A stretch of DNA of 37,814 nucleotides from Lobulomyces angularis (GCA_027604685.1 JADHYX010000209.1:1-37814), one strand, 5' to 3'; shown: positions 1 to 10,138, counted from the first letter of the stretch. Notes: generated by a model not told the origin, from the sequence alone. Translations and numbers: made by a program.

Positions 1-1660
1 AAAAAATTTATTCTGATTAAGCCTTTTTTTTTTTTTTTTTTTTTTTAATGCAGTTATAGAAAGTAAAAAAAAAAAAAAATAGTTACCATAAAATAGTTCT
101 GGGTAAGTAGCAATGATGGGCTTTTGGGGAGCTGAAAGAGATACAAAATAAAATAATATTAAAAAAAAAAAAATTAACTGAAAAGGTTTTTTTTACCTTT
201 AGTAATAACATCTTTTTGATATTTTTTTGATGTCATCCATTTTACGGTTTTTACAGCTGCTTTGATATTTGAACTATATTTATAAACTCCTAATGCCCAT
301 CCATTAAAAGTTCCTTTTTTTTTGTTTTTATTTATTTATTTTTTTTTAATTTTTTTTTTTTATACCAACATGCTGAGAAGAGTTTGTGGTAAATAATGGT
401 GAAACATCCCATTCAAAATCTGCAGTTTTAGCTTCATCTAGAATCGTTGAACTCCAGTGTCTTAAATATATACTTTGTTGATTTAGCCACCTTGAGAATT
501 TGAAAGATTAAAAATGACTATCTTTTTTAAAAATTTTATACATACTTTTGCAAAGCAGTTTCGTCTGTTGTAGTACCAACATCATTGGGATTAATGATTT
601 GTGAATCAATCCAATGCTTTACCTTTATTAGGATATTTCCGATGTCGCTAGTTGAAACAGTTACATTTCCTTGTAAATTAATTACACTACTTTTATCCGC
701 AGCTGCCAACCATTCAACTGCAGCGCAAACTAATCCTTCTCCTGTTAAACTTGTTACCAAACCAAATCTGTTAAAAATATCTGAACTTTTTTCTTGTTCC
801 AAAACTGAAAAAAAAATTTTTTCAAATTCGTCCAAATTGGTGGGATATTTATCTATTTCAAACTTTGAGAGAATATCTTTATTGGAAAATAAAACACCAA
901 AGTTGTTTTCAGCGGGCAGAGTCACCAATCTTTCCTTTACAATACCATTTTGTAAAATATTTTGATCATGAAAATCCCCAATTGTTGAATCGAATTCCCA
1001 AAAATCTACTAAACAATCAGATAACTGACCTGCTCGAATAGCATCAACCCATATGATATCAAACATATCTATTTTTTTTTTTTTTTATTTTTTACATTTT
1101 TTCAAAACTATGTTTAAGGACTTATATACCACGTTGACTTTCACTACAAGCTTCATTGACTTGATTGATGTATTCTTCATAATCCATATCTGCAGGAACT
1201 ACCCTCCAATTGATATTGATGTTGTTTTGTGCACCCCAACTGGAATGAAGATTCTGGTAAAATACAGCATTGTCTGTTTTTGAATTATTATTATTATTAA
1301 TTCTTTTTAAATTAAATGTTTTATTATTTTTAATGTAACCAGCATTCGCAGTTTCAGGACTTTCTTCTTCTAAATCATTCGAGTTTTCAGCTTTATTTCC
1401 TCTAGTGTGTGGCATTAGTAAAATCACTGGACCTTTTGCATCTGCCAAGTAATTTCGATTAAGAAGTTGTAACTTTTATTTTATTTTATTTTTTTAAAAA
1501 AGAAAAGGAGATTATATTAAAAAATTCAAATAAAAATTTTTTTTTAGTTTTTTACCTTTGTATAATTTAATGTTGGGCGTAAGGTTGATAGTAAGTATGG
1601 GTTTTGACCAAATATCATACTAAAGTTGATAAACCCAAAAAAAATTAACAATTTGTTCAT
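1..1660 (-). CDS. Secreted protein with bacterial-type (ABC) solute-binding domain, 3' part cut by window edge
   Basis: Seven exons join in phase: 1660-1556, 1472-1130, 1068-546, 490-366, 313-197, 131-87 and 22-1. The last is cut by the window edge, leaving about 426 residues. The start at 1660 gives a signal peptide (MNKLLIFFGFINFSMIFGQN). The mature part has the order of a family 1 extracellular solute-binding protein: NINWRVVPAD...YINQVNEAC, then FDIIWVDAIRAGQLSD, a GVLFSNKDIL segment, GFNRFGLVTSLTGEGLVC-like text, and a late GWALGVYKYS...AAVKTVKWMTSKKYQ stretch typical of the C-terminal lobe. An Asn-rich insert sits in exon 2. In bacteria such domains feed sugar ABC importers. In chytrid-type fungi, as I recall, they occur as ectodomains of class C-like GPCRs. 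The missing C-terminus would show whether seven membrane helices follow. The domain call is confident; the receptor role is inference. Confidence 0.8.
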
Positions 1661-2596
1661 AATTATTATTATTTAAAAAAAAAAAATGTAAAAAAATATT
1701 ATTAAATTGTTTAAAAAAGAAATTATTTTGATAAAATATCCATATCCAATATTTATTTCTAGAAATTTCTTTGTTATGTTCCTTTTTTTTTTTTTTTTTT
1801 TTTAATATCATAAAGAAAAATACATTTCCAGAAATTTTGGTTTTATTTAAGAATGTTGTTTAAACTAGAAAAAATTTAATTATTCATTTTAGTTTACTGA
1901 GAGCACTATGCTAAACCTGCCTCAAGCGTTGTCACTGATATGAACTCCAAATTGCTTACAAAGTTTATCGTTTACCCTCCGTTTAATGATAACAACGCAC
2001 ACGACCCTTCGACAAGTTATAGTCAAGTTATGCTGGAACGTCCCTTACCAGAACTGTCATAGAACAATTTGCACCATAAATTTGTATTTTGATAAAGTCT
2101 CAAGTTGCCGCAAAATGGCCATTTTTCAAATCATAACTACTGAGACTTTTTCTATTACAAATACTATAGAATATTTCGCTTTAAACTATTGTTGCACTTT
2201 AAACATTTCCAATGTGAATAATAGTAATTGATGCTTTCATGCTTATCAAAACACCTTTTTGAAAAAGGCAAAAGTCAGAAAAATTTTTATTTTCTAAATT
2301 GGTAGCATTAAATTTATGATATTTTACAATTTTTTAGCATCATTTTCATTAATAAAAATCGATTTTTTCTTTTTTAATTAAATCAAATTTATTATTTCTT
2401 TGTACATCTTGTAATTCTTTTTTTTTTTTGATAATATTTTATATATAAATTTTTACTTAAGTAAAAAAAAAAAAAATTTCTATTTAAAACTTACATACAA
2501 TGATATATAATACAATACATTCGTTTATTTAATTAACCAAAAAAGAAAAAAAAAAAAAAATTTTTTTCCAAAAAAAATGTAAAAAAATTTAAAGAA
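1661..2596. other. Intergenic region with a less AT-rich island (about 1890-2250)
   Basis: This stretch is mostly homopolymer A/T runs and AT-rich sequence, except for an island at about 1890-2250 that is visibly richer in G and C. No intact gene is seen. The open frame at 1986-2231 on the + strand has no recognisable protein character. On the minus strand the island reads as broken fragments that may come from a transposase (separate entry). Confidence 0.6.
1880..2300 (-). pseudogene. Possible transposase relic (Merlin/ISXO2-like), very degraded
   Basis: Reading the minus strand from about 2270 down gives SINYYYSHWKCLKC, then after a frame change KYKFMVQIVL, and later RRVNDKLCKQFGVHIS, with several in-frame stops. 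A W-x-C-x-x-C element followed by a hydrophobic helix-rich block is the order seen at the N-terminus of ISXO2-like (Merlin) transposases. There are no clear terminal repeats and no DDE triad. This is pattern recognition on decayed sequence and could be chance. Confidence 0.22.
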
Positions 2597-2974
2597 TTAC
2601 TTGATAATGCTAAATGCACCTTTTCCAATATTTTTTTTGTTAAGTTTTCCAAGTTTTTTTTTTTTTTGTTCTTCATCTTTCATTTTTGCTATAAGTGGAT
2701 GTAGTTTATTATTCTTTATTAAATTCAAATGATTTTTGTTTTTTCTATTGATAATTAAAGAATTTGAATGATTTGAGATTAAGACCGGAGTAGAAAACTC
2801 ACTTCCACATTCACTTTCAGCTTCATCAACAGCTTTTAGTAAATAAGGATCTTCATTACCATCAATTAAGAGCCAGTCAGATACACCATCGTCGAGGTAG
2901 TTGGTAGGTATAGAAGGAGTTGATTGTTGGTTTGAAGTTGTAGTTGGAAAAAAGGAAGAGACCCAAGTAAACAT
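2597..2974 (-). CDS. Small protein with LIR-like motif, possibly TP53INP/DOR-like
   Basis: A single exon encodes 125 residues from the ATG at 2974 to a TAA at 2597. It opens with MFTWVSSFFP, followed by a Ser/Thr/Pro-rich linker. Residues 28-38 read DDGVSDWLLID: an acidic patch ahead of W34-L-L-I37, which fits the LC3/Atg8-interacting (LIR) consensus W-x-x-[LIV]. A short N-terminus followed by D/E-W-[IVL]-L-[IV]-D also resembles region 1 of the animal TP53INP/DOR autophagy regulators. The C-terminal half is Asn/Lys-rich and basic and would suit nuclear or RNA contacts. There are no membrane segments. The coding call rests on sensible composition and a conserved-looking motif; the family assignment is a guess. 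A TATAAATA box about 215 bp upstream implies a fairly long leader. Confidence 0.6.
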   Translation of the reverse strand: MFTWVSSFFPTTTSNQQSTPSIPTNYLDDGVSDWLLIDGNEDPYLLKAVDEAESECGSEFSTPVLISNHSNSLIINRKNKNHLNLIKNNKLHPLIAKMKDEEQKKKKLGKLNKKNIGKGAFSIIK

Positions 2975-3187
2975 GAATTAACAAAGTTTTTGATATTGAG
3001 AAGTAAGTTTGAAAAAGTAATTAAAAAAAAAAAAAAAATAAACTTTGCAAAGTAAAATTTAAAATACAAAAGAAATTGGATTGGAAAAAAATAAACTTTG
3101 TAAAAAATGGAAAGTAAAACTTTTGAAAATGCAAAGTAAAAAAAAACTTGAAAAAAATTTGAGCAAAGTTACTTGGGTTTTGGCGAG

Positions 3188-3195
3188 TATTTATA
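3188..3195 (-). promoter_or_regulatory. Candidate TATA box
   Basis: The minus strand reads TATAAATA, about 215 bp upstream of the ATG at 2974, just after the GC-richer block that carries the phased repeats. In such AT-rich DNA TATA matches occur by chance, so the placement next to that block is the main support. Confidence 0.35.
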
Positions 3196-3228
3196 AGTGG
3201 GGTAAAGCGACACTTCAAACTGCGCAAC

Positions 3229-3300
3229 GTCAATCAGTGTCAATCAGCGTCAATTTGCTGCATTTTGCTTCTTTTTGCCGCATCAAACACCGCTCAAATT
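3229..3300. repeat. Decamer-phased degenerate tandem repeat
   Basis: Successive 10-base blocks from 3231 read CAATCAGTGT, CAATCAGCGT, CAATTTGCTG, CATTTTGCTT, CTTTTTGCCG, CATCAAACAC, CGCTCAAATT. The first three are clear copies, and the phase is kept as they drift. Ten bases is close to one helical turn, so the blocks would present the same face of the DNA. The position just upstream of a TATA box suggests a protein-binding array. Confidence 0.6.
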
Positions 3301-3312
3301 TGGCTCATCCTC

Positions 3313-3332
3313 CACAGTGGCGCGCCACTGTG
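3313..3332. promoter_or_regulatory. 20-bp perfect palindrome
   Basis: CACAGTGGCGCGCCACTGTG is its own reverse complement over all 20 bases and is very GC-rich compared with the surrounding DNA. It lies about 120 bp upstream of the candidate TATA box of the minus-strand gene. A dimeric DNA-binding factor site is the simplest reading. Confidence 0.6.
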
Positions 3333-3879
3333 AATTTAATTTGTCAAAAATTTCCTCAATCAATTTTCACTAAAAATTTCGTTATTAATAAAGTAGTACA
3401 CGCTAAAATTAGTCTGGGACACAAAATTCTAATTTTTTGCTAACAAAGAAAAAACAGTGTCCTTTAAATTTATAATTGAATAAATTATTAATTAAAAGAA
3501 TAATTAATACAAAAAAATGCTCTCAGGAACTTTTTCTTGTGCTGGAAACCAAGTAAGAAAGATTAAAAAAATTACTTAGTGATTTTTTTGAAACAAAAAT
3601 TCAAATTTGTAAAGCACTTAATGAAGATTTGACAACTTTTCATTAATTCTCTATTTTTTTTTTGTTGTGTAATTGATTACACGACTTAATAAAATAGGAT
3701 TTTTAACAATTAAAACAAAATCTAATTTTTTTTGTTATAAACAATATCACCAGTATTCTGTGTATTTTTTTTCCTTTTTGTTTCTTATTACTGTTATGGG
3801 AATTAAAAAATTGGAATTTTATTGTTGGTTTTCTAATAAACTTTTTCTACTACTAAAAAAAAAAAAAAAAAAACAAGTT

Positions 3880-5304
3880 TTACTTAATCAATCTTCTATA
3901 TTCCTTCCATCGCAAATCTTCCCTATCTAAAGCTTCAACTGTCAAAAAATCCCTCTGAATATCATTGAAATTATATTCCATAAAGCTTTTTAACATGTGC
4001 AAATTTTCCTTAGGTGGAGCATATGTACCGCCTATTTTAAAGTAAAATAAAAAAATAATAAATTTATATAATTACTTACAATGACCAGTGTATACCTGGA
4101 TTTCGTGTTTTCTAAAGGTGCATTTACATAATTTTTTAATGTTGAAGGAATTAACACAAATTCACCAGCATAAACTACTTCCTAATTACAAAAAAATTAT
4201 CATAAAAAATTATCCAACTTTTCTTACTTCTTTTAAAGAGGCATGCATAGCGTGCTTTGAAATCATATCCGCCAAAAAAGCAGCCCCCGTTTCACTAAAT
4301 CTCCATGTTCCATCTTCAACTATGGCGTATGTGTAAACGGACGGTTTACCATTTCTTTCACCGTTCGTAAGTAGAATTAAAAAAGCTTCCGCAAAGTTTA
4401 ACGAAAGTTCGCTTAACACACCATCTTGCACTAAACCTAACGTTGTCGAATACAGACTTTGATGTTGTGAATGCAACATTGTTCTAACCGCCAAACTACC
4501 TGGCCGCGAACCAAATATTCTTTGGGCTGCTGGATATTTTAAATTCCAATGTGCTCGTTTACCTTCGAAGAAGGTATCAACGTCATGGAACCAGAGTTTA
4601 TAATTATACCAAACTTGTTCTTGAGTAATATTGTCTGACGTAAAAAATCCTGCAACTTTACTAGAATGTTTACGAAATTTTATTTCACCAATAGTATGCA
4701 TTGACAAAGATCTGGTGGATAAACAACCAGTCTTTGTAATTTCTACAATTAATATTCCCTTTCTCTTTCCATTTTTTAGATAACATGGTAGTTCCATCTG
4801 CTTTTTAAATACATCCTATCAATCATTTAAATTTAACTTTATAATTTTTGGCAACTTTTTTTTTTTCTTACTTCCTTAGTTAAAACTAAACTGGCAGAAG
4901 CTAAAAAAGTATCAGGAGAATTATGGTCTTTATCAAAAATATCAAAAGTTACAACAGAGTTTTCAGCAACTAAAAACCAAAAAAAAAAAATAGATAAATT
5001 TTTAATAAAGAAATTGTATAAAAAAAATAAAAAATAGTTACCTCCAGCAATTCTCCATTCTTCATTCCACGTTGGAAAATTATTGTTTTTAATGGTTCTA
5101 GTATTGTAAAATAATTTATCTAAAGAAACATTTGTGTGAAAGGAAAAAGGTTAAGCCATTTTTTATGTAAAGAAAAAAGAAAAAAAAAAAAACCACAATA
5201 CTATTTATATTTGCCTTGATGAAAGTATCATTCTTTCCCATGCCTAAAAATCCATCTGCAATGAATAGGTCTGCTGCTGAAACAAATGTAATTGTTACTT
5301 CCAT
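3880..5304 (-). CDS. C2-domain protein of a fungal family with a conserved C-terminal module
   Basis: Six exons (5304-5202, 5119-5042, 4969-4872, 4815-4228, 4181-4080, about 4031-3880) encode roughly 373 residues. Residues 1-110 form a C2 domain: MEVTITFVSAADLF, GKNDTFIKANI, then NNNFPTWNEEWRI and VVTFDIFDKDHNSPD, with Asp residues that could bind calcium. The second half contains FAEAFLILLTNGERNGKPS, GTWRFSETGAAFLADMISKH and GTYAPPKENL, which match a fungal C2-protein family I recall only as uncharacterised. The protein has no signal peptide or membrane helix, so membrane-peripheral action is likely. The last intron is odd. The frame of the final exon needs one extra G, and the border reads either GT...TA or TA...AG. 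An assembly error or a missed short exon there is possible, because family members usually carry a few more residues before SGTY. Confidence 0.75.
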
Positions 5305-5500
5305 CTTGAAGCTAAAAAAAATTTTTTTTTTGTCAAAATTTAAAGAAAAAGAGACAGATATAATGGCACTTTTTTCCAGCAAAAAAAATTACTTTTAAAT
5401 CGAATACACAAGATATGAATTTCTTTAAAACAATTAATTGGTAAAATTAAAAAAACAATCCTTTTAAATTAAAAAAAAAAATATTTAAAACTGATAGTAG

Positions 5501-7248
5501 CTATGTATTTTTAATTTCTCGTTTTATGAATAAATTATCTCCCATTTTCAATTTAGCACTGCAGCAATCTTCATCTTTAAACACCAATTCCAATAGATCT
5601 TGTTTATGAAGAGAAGGTTTTTTTAATAAAAAAAAAAAATACTTTTCATTAAATTCAGTAGGTATTTTTGGTAGAGGTAAAATATTTAGCAACTGTTCAA
5701 AATTAAAGTCTGGGTTTTTAGAAATGTTGAAATTTTTTGCAATAGGCTTCCCATTTTTGTTGTAAATGTTGACCTTTAATGCTTTAAAGCTTATTTAATT
5801 TCCTAATTTTTTTCCTTTTACATACCATCACCTTTTTCCCAAAAACTATGTGAAATATTTTCCCCAAAATACTTTCTTGATTCCATCAAAATAATCTTAG
5901 AATTCTCTTGGTTTATCAGTTCTATAATTTCGTTTGGATATTTACTATTTTCTAAGGATATTTCTTCATGAAACGTAGATATTTCTTTATGAATCGTAGA
6001 TATTTCTTCATCATCTATTCCTGAATCATCCTCCGGTATATCTTCTTCATCTATATCAGTTTCAGAAATTGAATTTTCTCTACTACTAATTGAAGATGTC
6101 TTTTGAATTTTGTTTATTCTTTCTTCTTCTATAGACAATTCAGACTTCCTCTTCACTGTTTTTTCTCTTCTTGGAATTCCTGTCCTGTTGAACTGAATGG
6201 ATTCATGATCTGTCCATACCTCATGTTCTGGGTTGTAAAAGCTTTTCATTAAATTTAATCTTCTTTCAGCTTCACTTTCAAGGTCTGAAATCATTGTCAA
6301 AAATAAAAAAATTAAAAATTAGCTTACAGCACCTGCATCAAAGGAGGGACGCTCAAAGAAACCAGCCTCATGCAAATTTGAATAATTCTGTTCAAAACTT
6401 AAAAGTTGTTTCAAAATCAATAAGACTTCTGAAGGCACTACTGCTTTTGAAACATTTTTAAAAATTTTTGAAATTTCTGATTTATTATCAGACAACCATA
6501 TTCTAACATCTCTGCGAAAAAATCTACAACCTAAATCCACAACCTTGTAAAAAATTAAAAAAAAACTTCAATACAAACCTTGGCCAATGTAGGGTTTCAA
6601 AATAAAATCATTCCACCCTTCACTATTCACTGGATCAAATTCATTATTTAAAGAATTAATTTTTTTTCCTTTTATAATGTAAATGTATTCAAATATCATA
6701 TAATCCCACGCTTTCATATTTGAAATGTTTTTCCACTAATTTTTTAATAGTTATAGCATGTAGGTTGTTAAATTTACGTGTCCGATTAAAGGAGAATCCC
6801 TAAACCAATATATACATTTAACTCCAAAATAGTTTCGTACCTTTTCCCTTTAAAACAAAAAAAAATCCGTCATAAAAATTATAATATTAGTTTTTTACCA
6901 TAGCTCTGGCCAAATGACAAGTTGCTTAATGGGAAATTTGGATTCTTTTCTTTTTGACCCCATTCTTACAAATTTTTGTTTTGGTGAATTACAAATTGCA
7001 TTAACAAAGTTGGATTTAATACATTTTTCACTAGACACCATTTCATTTAATTTATTTACATCAAAGTCAGCATTTTCATACAATGTAGCTTTCAGATCTA
7101 CTACAACATCATTTAACTCATCATCAGGTTCATCTTCATTAGTCTCATCAGCTATTTTTCCCTCTGGCAAAAAATTTGTTTTATTTTTTTTCAAATCAGA
7201 TGTACTCTTTAATGAGTGATCGTTTAATTCTGGTACACTTGTTAACAT
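5501..7248 (-). CDS. Unrecognised acidic protein, six exons
   Basis: Exons 7248-6899, 6799-6778 (22 nt), 6735-6579, 6530-6333, 6284-5826 and 5781-5501 close in frame to give 488 residues. I do not recognise the family. Visible parts are an acidic N-terminus (ETNEDEPDDELNDVVVD), a basic stretch (GSKRKESKFPIKQL), then a denser, probably folded segment with IWPELW, KAWDYMIFEYIYIIKGK, EGWNDFILKPYIGQGCRFFRRD and VRIWLSD. A charged, likely disordered middle follows (EDIPEDDSGIDDEEI), then a C-terminal segment with KVNIYNKNGKP and LPLPKIPTEF. There is no signal peptide or membrane helix. The mix of acidic and KR-rich parts suits a nuclear protein, but that is inference. The donor chosen after exon 4 is GTGCTG; an alternative at GTAAGC nearby breaks the frame. 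Confidence 0.65.
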
Positions 7249-8188
7249 GGTATAAATTGAAAAATTTTTGTTGCAAAATTTTAATTTTGAATAGATTGGG
7301 CAGCTAATAGCAGAAGCAACACAGAAGATTTCGATAGGTAAGAAAACATGTGCGTTGAAACCAAGTATTAAAGAAAGGAGAATTAACTATTGCATTAGAG
7401 ATCATAATATGACACACAAAAAGAAAATTTTAAATGAAACGTACGAATTTAGTTTTTGTTTCATACACATAAAATAAAATTGTTTGATATAGTAAAATAT
7501 TATCTTGATAATTACATTTATGAGATAATTAATAATTTATCAAAAAATAAGAAGATTGTACTGTTCAATTGATGCATAAAACCAATTGATCGGAAGTTTT
7601 TCAGTTATTTCCGTTCTTGGAATTAAAAAGATATTTAACAATGAAAAAGAAAATAGAAGCAAAATCTTTTAAGTTAACGAATTCCGTTCAAGAATGCAAC
7701 GTACAGTTTGCAGAGGGGCCAATAACCTGGATGCAAAGAGGTTATTCTTGCATTTTTTAACAAAATGGTGAGTTGACAGACGAAGATGCAGTAAAATGTA
7801 TCTTAATCAATGGATTTGTAACTGAGTTGTTTTTCTTTTTTTAAAATGTTTTGCATCCCAATTAGTAAGTTTCCTACAAAAAAAATAGCAATATTGTAAC
7901 TTTAATAAAAGGCATACAGATCTTAAATAAAATTCATTGCACAATAATAGGTTTATAACAAAAGTTTCACCTACAGATTCAAATCTGCAGAGTTGGCATC
8001 TTCTATATAGAGCACTATCATCAGTTTTAACAATGATGGCACCTTAAATGTAAAAAGGGACTGTGAGTAAATATTTATTACATATTGAGAAGAGTTTAGT
8101 TGATAAAATTAAATTTTGATTTTGAAATAGACGTAGTTTTTTTTTTTTTTTTTTTTTACTTAAATTCAGGATCAATTGTGTTGTAAAA
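7249..8188. other. Intergenic region upstream of NOP58, with possible transposase relic
   Basis: Divergent genes flank this interval: the unrecognised gene to the left on the minus strand and NOP58 to the right on the plus strand, so promoters of both must lie here. A segment at about 7640-8080 is richer in GC and has broken coding-like text on the + strand (separate entry). The rest is AT-rich with poly-T just before NOP58. Confidence 0.55.
7640..8080 (+). pseudogene. Possible transposase relic (Merlin/ISXO2-like N-terminus)
   Basis: The + strand reads RLFLHFLTKW, then with one frame change ELTDEDAVKCILINGFVTE, and about 200 bases later W-H-L-K-C-K-K. A start with a T-D-E-[DE]-A helix followed by a Cys-bearing W-x-C segment is what I expect at the start of ISXO2-like (Merlin) transposases. 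The frame is broken several times, no terminal repeats were seen, and the catalytic part is absent. Could be chance. Confidence 0.25.
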
Positions 8189-10138
8189 ATGGTAAATAAC
8201 AAAGGTTTATAAACATCATTTCTTAAATATATTGCAAGTAGAGCCTCTATATATTGTTTGAAACAGCATCAGGATATGCCTTATTTGAAAGGGTTCAGGC
8301 AGAAGAAATTGGACAAGAAATGAATGAAAAAAATATGTTGGATTTATCTAAATTTGGAAAAGTCGTGAAGTTGAAATCTTTTGCTGCATTTAAAAGTGCT
8401 GCTCATGCTTTAGAAAACATAATGGACGTTTCAGAAGGTTTGCTTATAACTTTAAAGTTTACTTTAACTATTTTATATTTATAAATTTTTGTTTTGCAGC
8501 TGTATGCAATGATTATTTAAAATCTTTTTTAGAAACAAACTTACCAAAGACTTCGTCAGGAAAATCTTCAAAATTTAAGTTAGGAGTTGGTGAAAAAAAT
8601 TTTGCTGGTGCTATTAAACAAGAATTAAATTGCGAATGTGTCAGTGACGATATTGTTATTGAGATATTAAGAGGCCTTAGACTACATGGTGAAAAAATGT
8701 TGAAAGGTTTTAAAGATGGAGGTAACTAATTTTGTTTTCTAAATTAATTCGAAAAATATTTTTGCTTAAAATTTAAAATATATTATATTTCATACTTCAA
8801 CTTTGTATCTTAAATAATTTTAACTTTCGGGAAACTTTATCCTTTTTTTTTATTCAGATCTTGGTAGAGCTCAACTTGGTTTAGGTCACGCTTACTCGCG
8901 GTCAAAAGTGAAGTTCAATGTGAACAGAAGTGACAATATGATCATTCAAGCTATTTGCTTATTGGATCAACTAGATAAAGATGTAAATACTTTTTCAATG
9001 AGATGTAAAGAATGGTATGGATGGCATTTTCCTGAATTAGTAAAAATTGTAGCAGACAATGGGATTTATGCTAAACTTGTTAAATTTATTAAAAATAAGA
9101 ATGATTTAAGTGATGGTATGTTGAAAGTTTTTAAAGAAAAAAATTGTGGATTGTAAAAATTTTTTTAATAGAACATTTGGATGAGTTGGAAGTAATCTGT
9201 GGTGATTCGTTAAAGGCAAAGCAGATATTAGATGCTGCAAGAGCTTCAATGGGAACGGATATTTCACCAGTAGATATGATTAATGTTGAATCATTTTCTG
9301 ACAGAGTGATCAGTTTAACTGATTACCGTAAAAATCTTTACGAATATTTAGTTAGTAAAATGCATACAGTTGCCCCTAATTTAAGTGCACTTATTGGTGA
9401 GGTTGTTGGTGCTAGATTAATCAGTCACGCTGGAAGTTTAACCAATCTTGCAAAATATCCAGCGAGTACAGTCCAGATTTTAGGTGCTGAAAAAGCTTTA
9501 TTTAGGTTTCTCTTTTTTTTTTTTTTCTATAATTATTGTTTTACTTACTTTTATTATTTAAGGGCACTAAAAACAAAAGGAAATACTCCAAAATATGGTT
9601 TAATTTATCATTCCACATTTATTGGAAGAGCTGCACAAAAAAATAAAGGAAGAATTTCAAGATTTTTAGCCAACAAATGCTCCATTGCTTCAAGGATTGA
9701 TCATTTTGTTGATATTCCAACCTCAAAATTTGGAGAGGTCTTGAAAGAGCAAGTTGAAGAACGATTGAAATTTTATGAAGAAGGTACTAAACCAAGAACG
9801 AATGATGCCGTTATGCAGATTGCTGTTAAAAATGCTAAAATAGAAAATGGTGAAGTAAATTCAGGTAATTTCAAATTTATAATATATATTTTTTTTTTTA
9901 ATTATAATTATTATTTTTTTTCTTTTGTTAATTAGTTTCACCAAAAAAGAGAAAAAATGATGAAATGGATATAGATGAGGAGGAGGAAAAACCCAAAGCA
10001 AAAAAAAGTAAAAAGAAAGAAAAAAAAAGTAAACCAGAAAAAAATGGCATCGTTGAAGAGGCCGCTGAAATATCGGTGGAAAAAGAAAAAAAAGTTTCAA
10101 AAAAAGATAAAAAAAAGGAAAAAAAATCTAAAGCTTAA
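8189..10138 (+). CDS. NOP58: Nucleolar protein NOP58 (box C/D snoRNP core)
   Basis: Seven exons (8189-8191, 8242-8437, 8500-8721, 8858-9115, 9172-9505, 9563-9864, 9936-10138) encode 505 residues. The first exon is just the ATG. The N-terminal domain starts [19 protein letters not shown]. The coiled-coil region and the Nop domain follow, with the signature [29 protein letters not shown], and [36 protein letters not shown], then [15 protein letters not shown]. The tail is a KKE/KKS-rich basic segment, as usual for Nop58 and Nop56. NOP58 with Nop56, fibrillarin and Snu13 guides 2'-O-methylation and pre-rRNA processing in the nucleolus. The KAS/KKE tail and [13 protein letters not shown] favour Nop58 over Nop56. 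Its start is set by the ATG-only exon, since the next exon has no earlier in-frame Met. Confidence 0.95.

Larger units (their letters stand above)
2975..3879. other. Intergenic region upstream of the LIR-motif gene, with phased repeats and palindrome
   Basis: No gene is supported here. The open frame 3081-3443 on the + strand has Lys-rich, then random composition. The interval holds the probable promoter of the minus-strand gene at 2597-2974 (TATA at 3188-3195), a block of decamer-phased sequence, and a 20-bp palindrome, listed separately. The part from about 3400 to 3879 is AT-rich and is taken as the 3' flank of the C2 gene. Confidence 0.6.

Noticed and set aside
1986..2231. 81-codon open frame on the + strand
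   Set aside because: Composition is random, and the same DNA reads more like decayed transposase text on the other strand.
3081..3443. 120-codon open frame on the + strand
   Set aside because: It crosses the TATA-like site, phased repeats and palindrome of the opposite gene, and has no domain-like composition.
3415..3465. GGGACAC ... GTGTCC inverted pair, considered as Tc1/mariner ends
   Set aside because: The match is only six bases, with about 35 bases between and no transposase or TA duplication that could be tied to it.
6800..6898. A possible small extra exon (GGAAAAG near 6840) between exons 1 and 2 of the unrecognised gene
   Set aside because: Including it breaks the phase into the next exon. 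Treating the whole interval as one intron keeps the frame.
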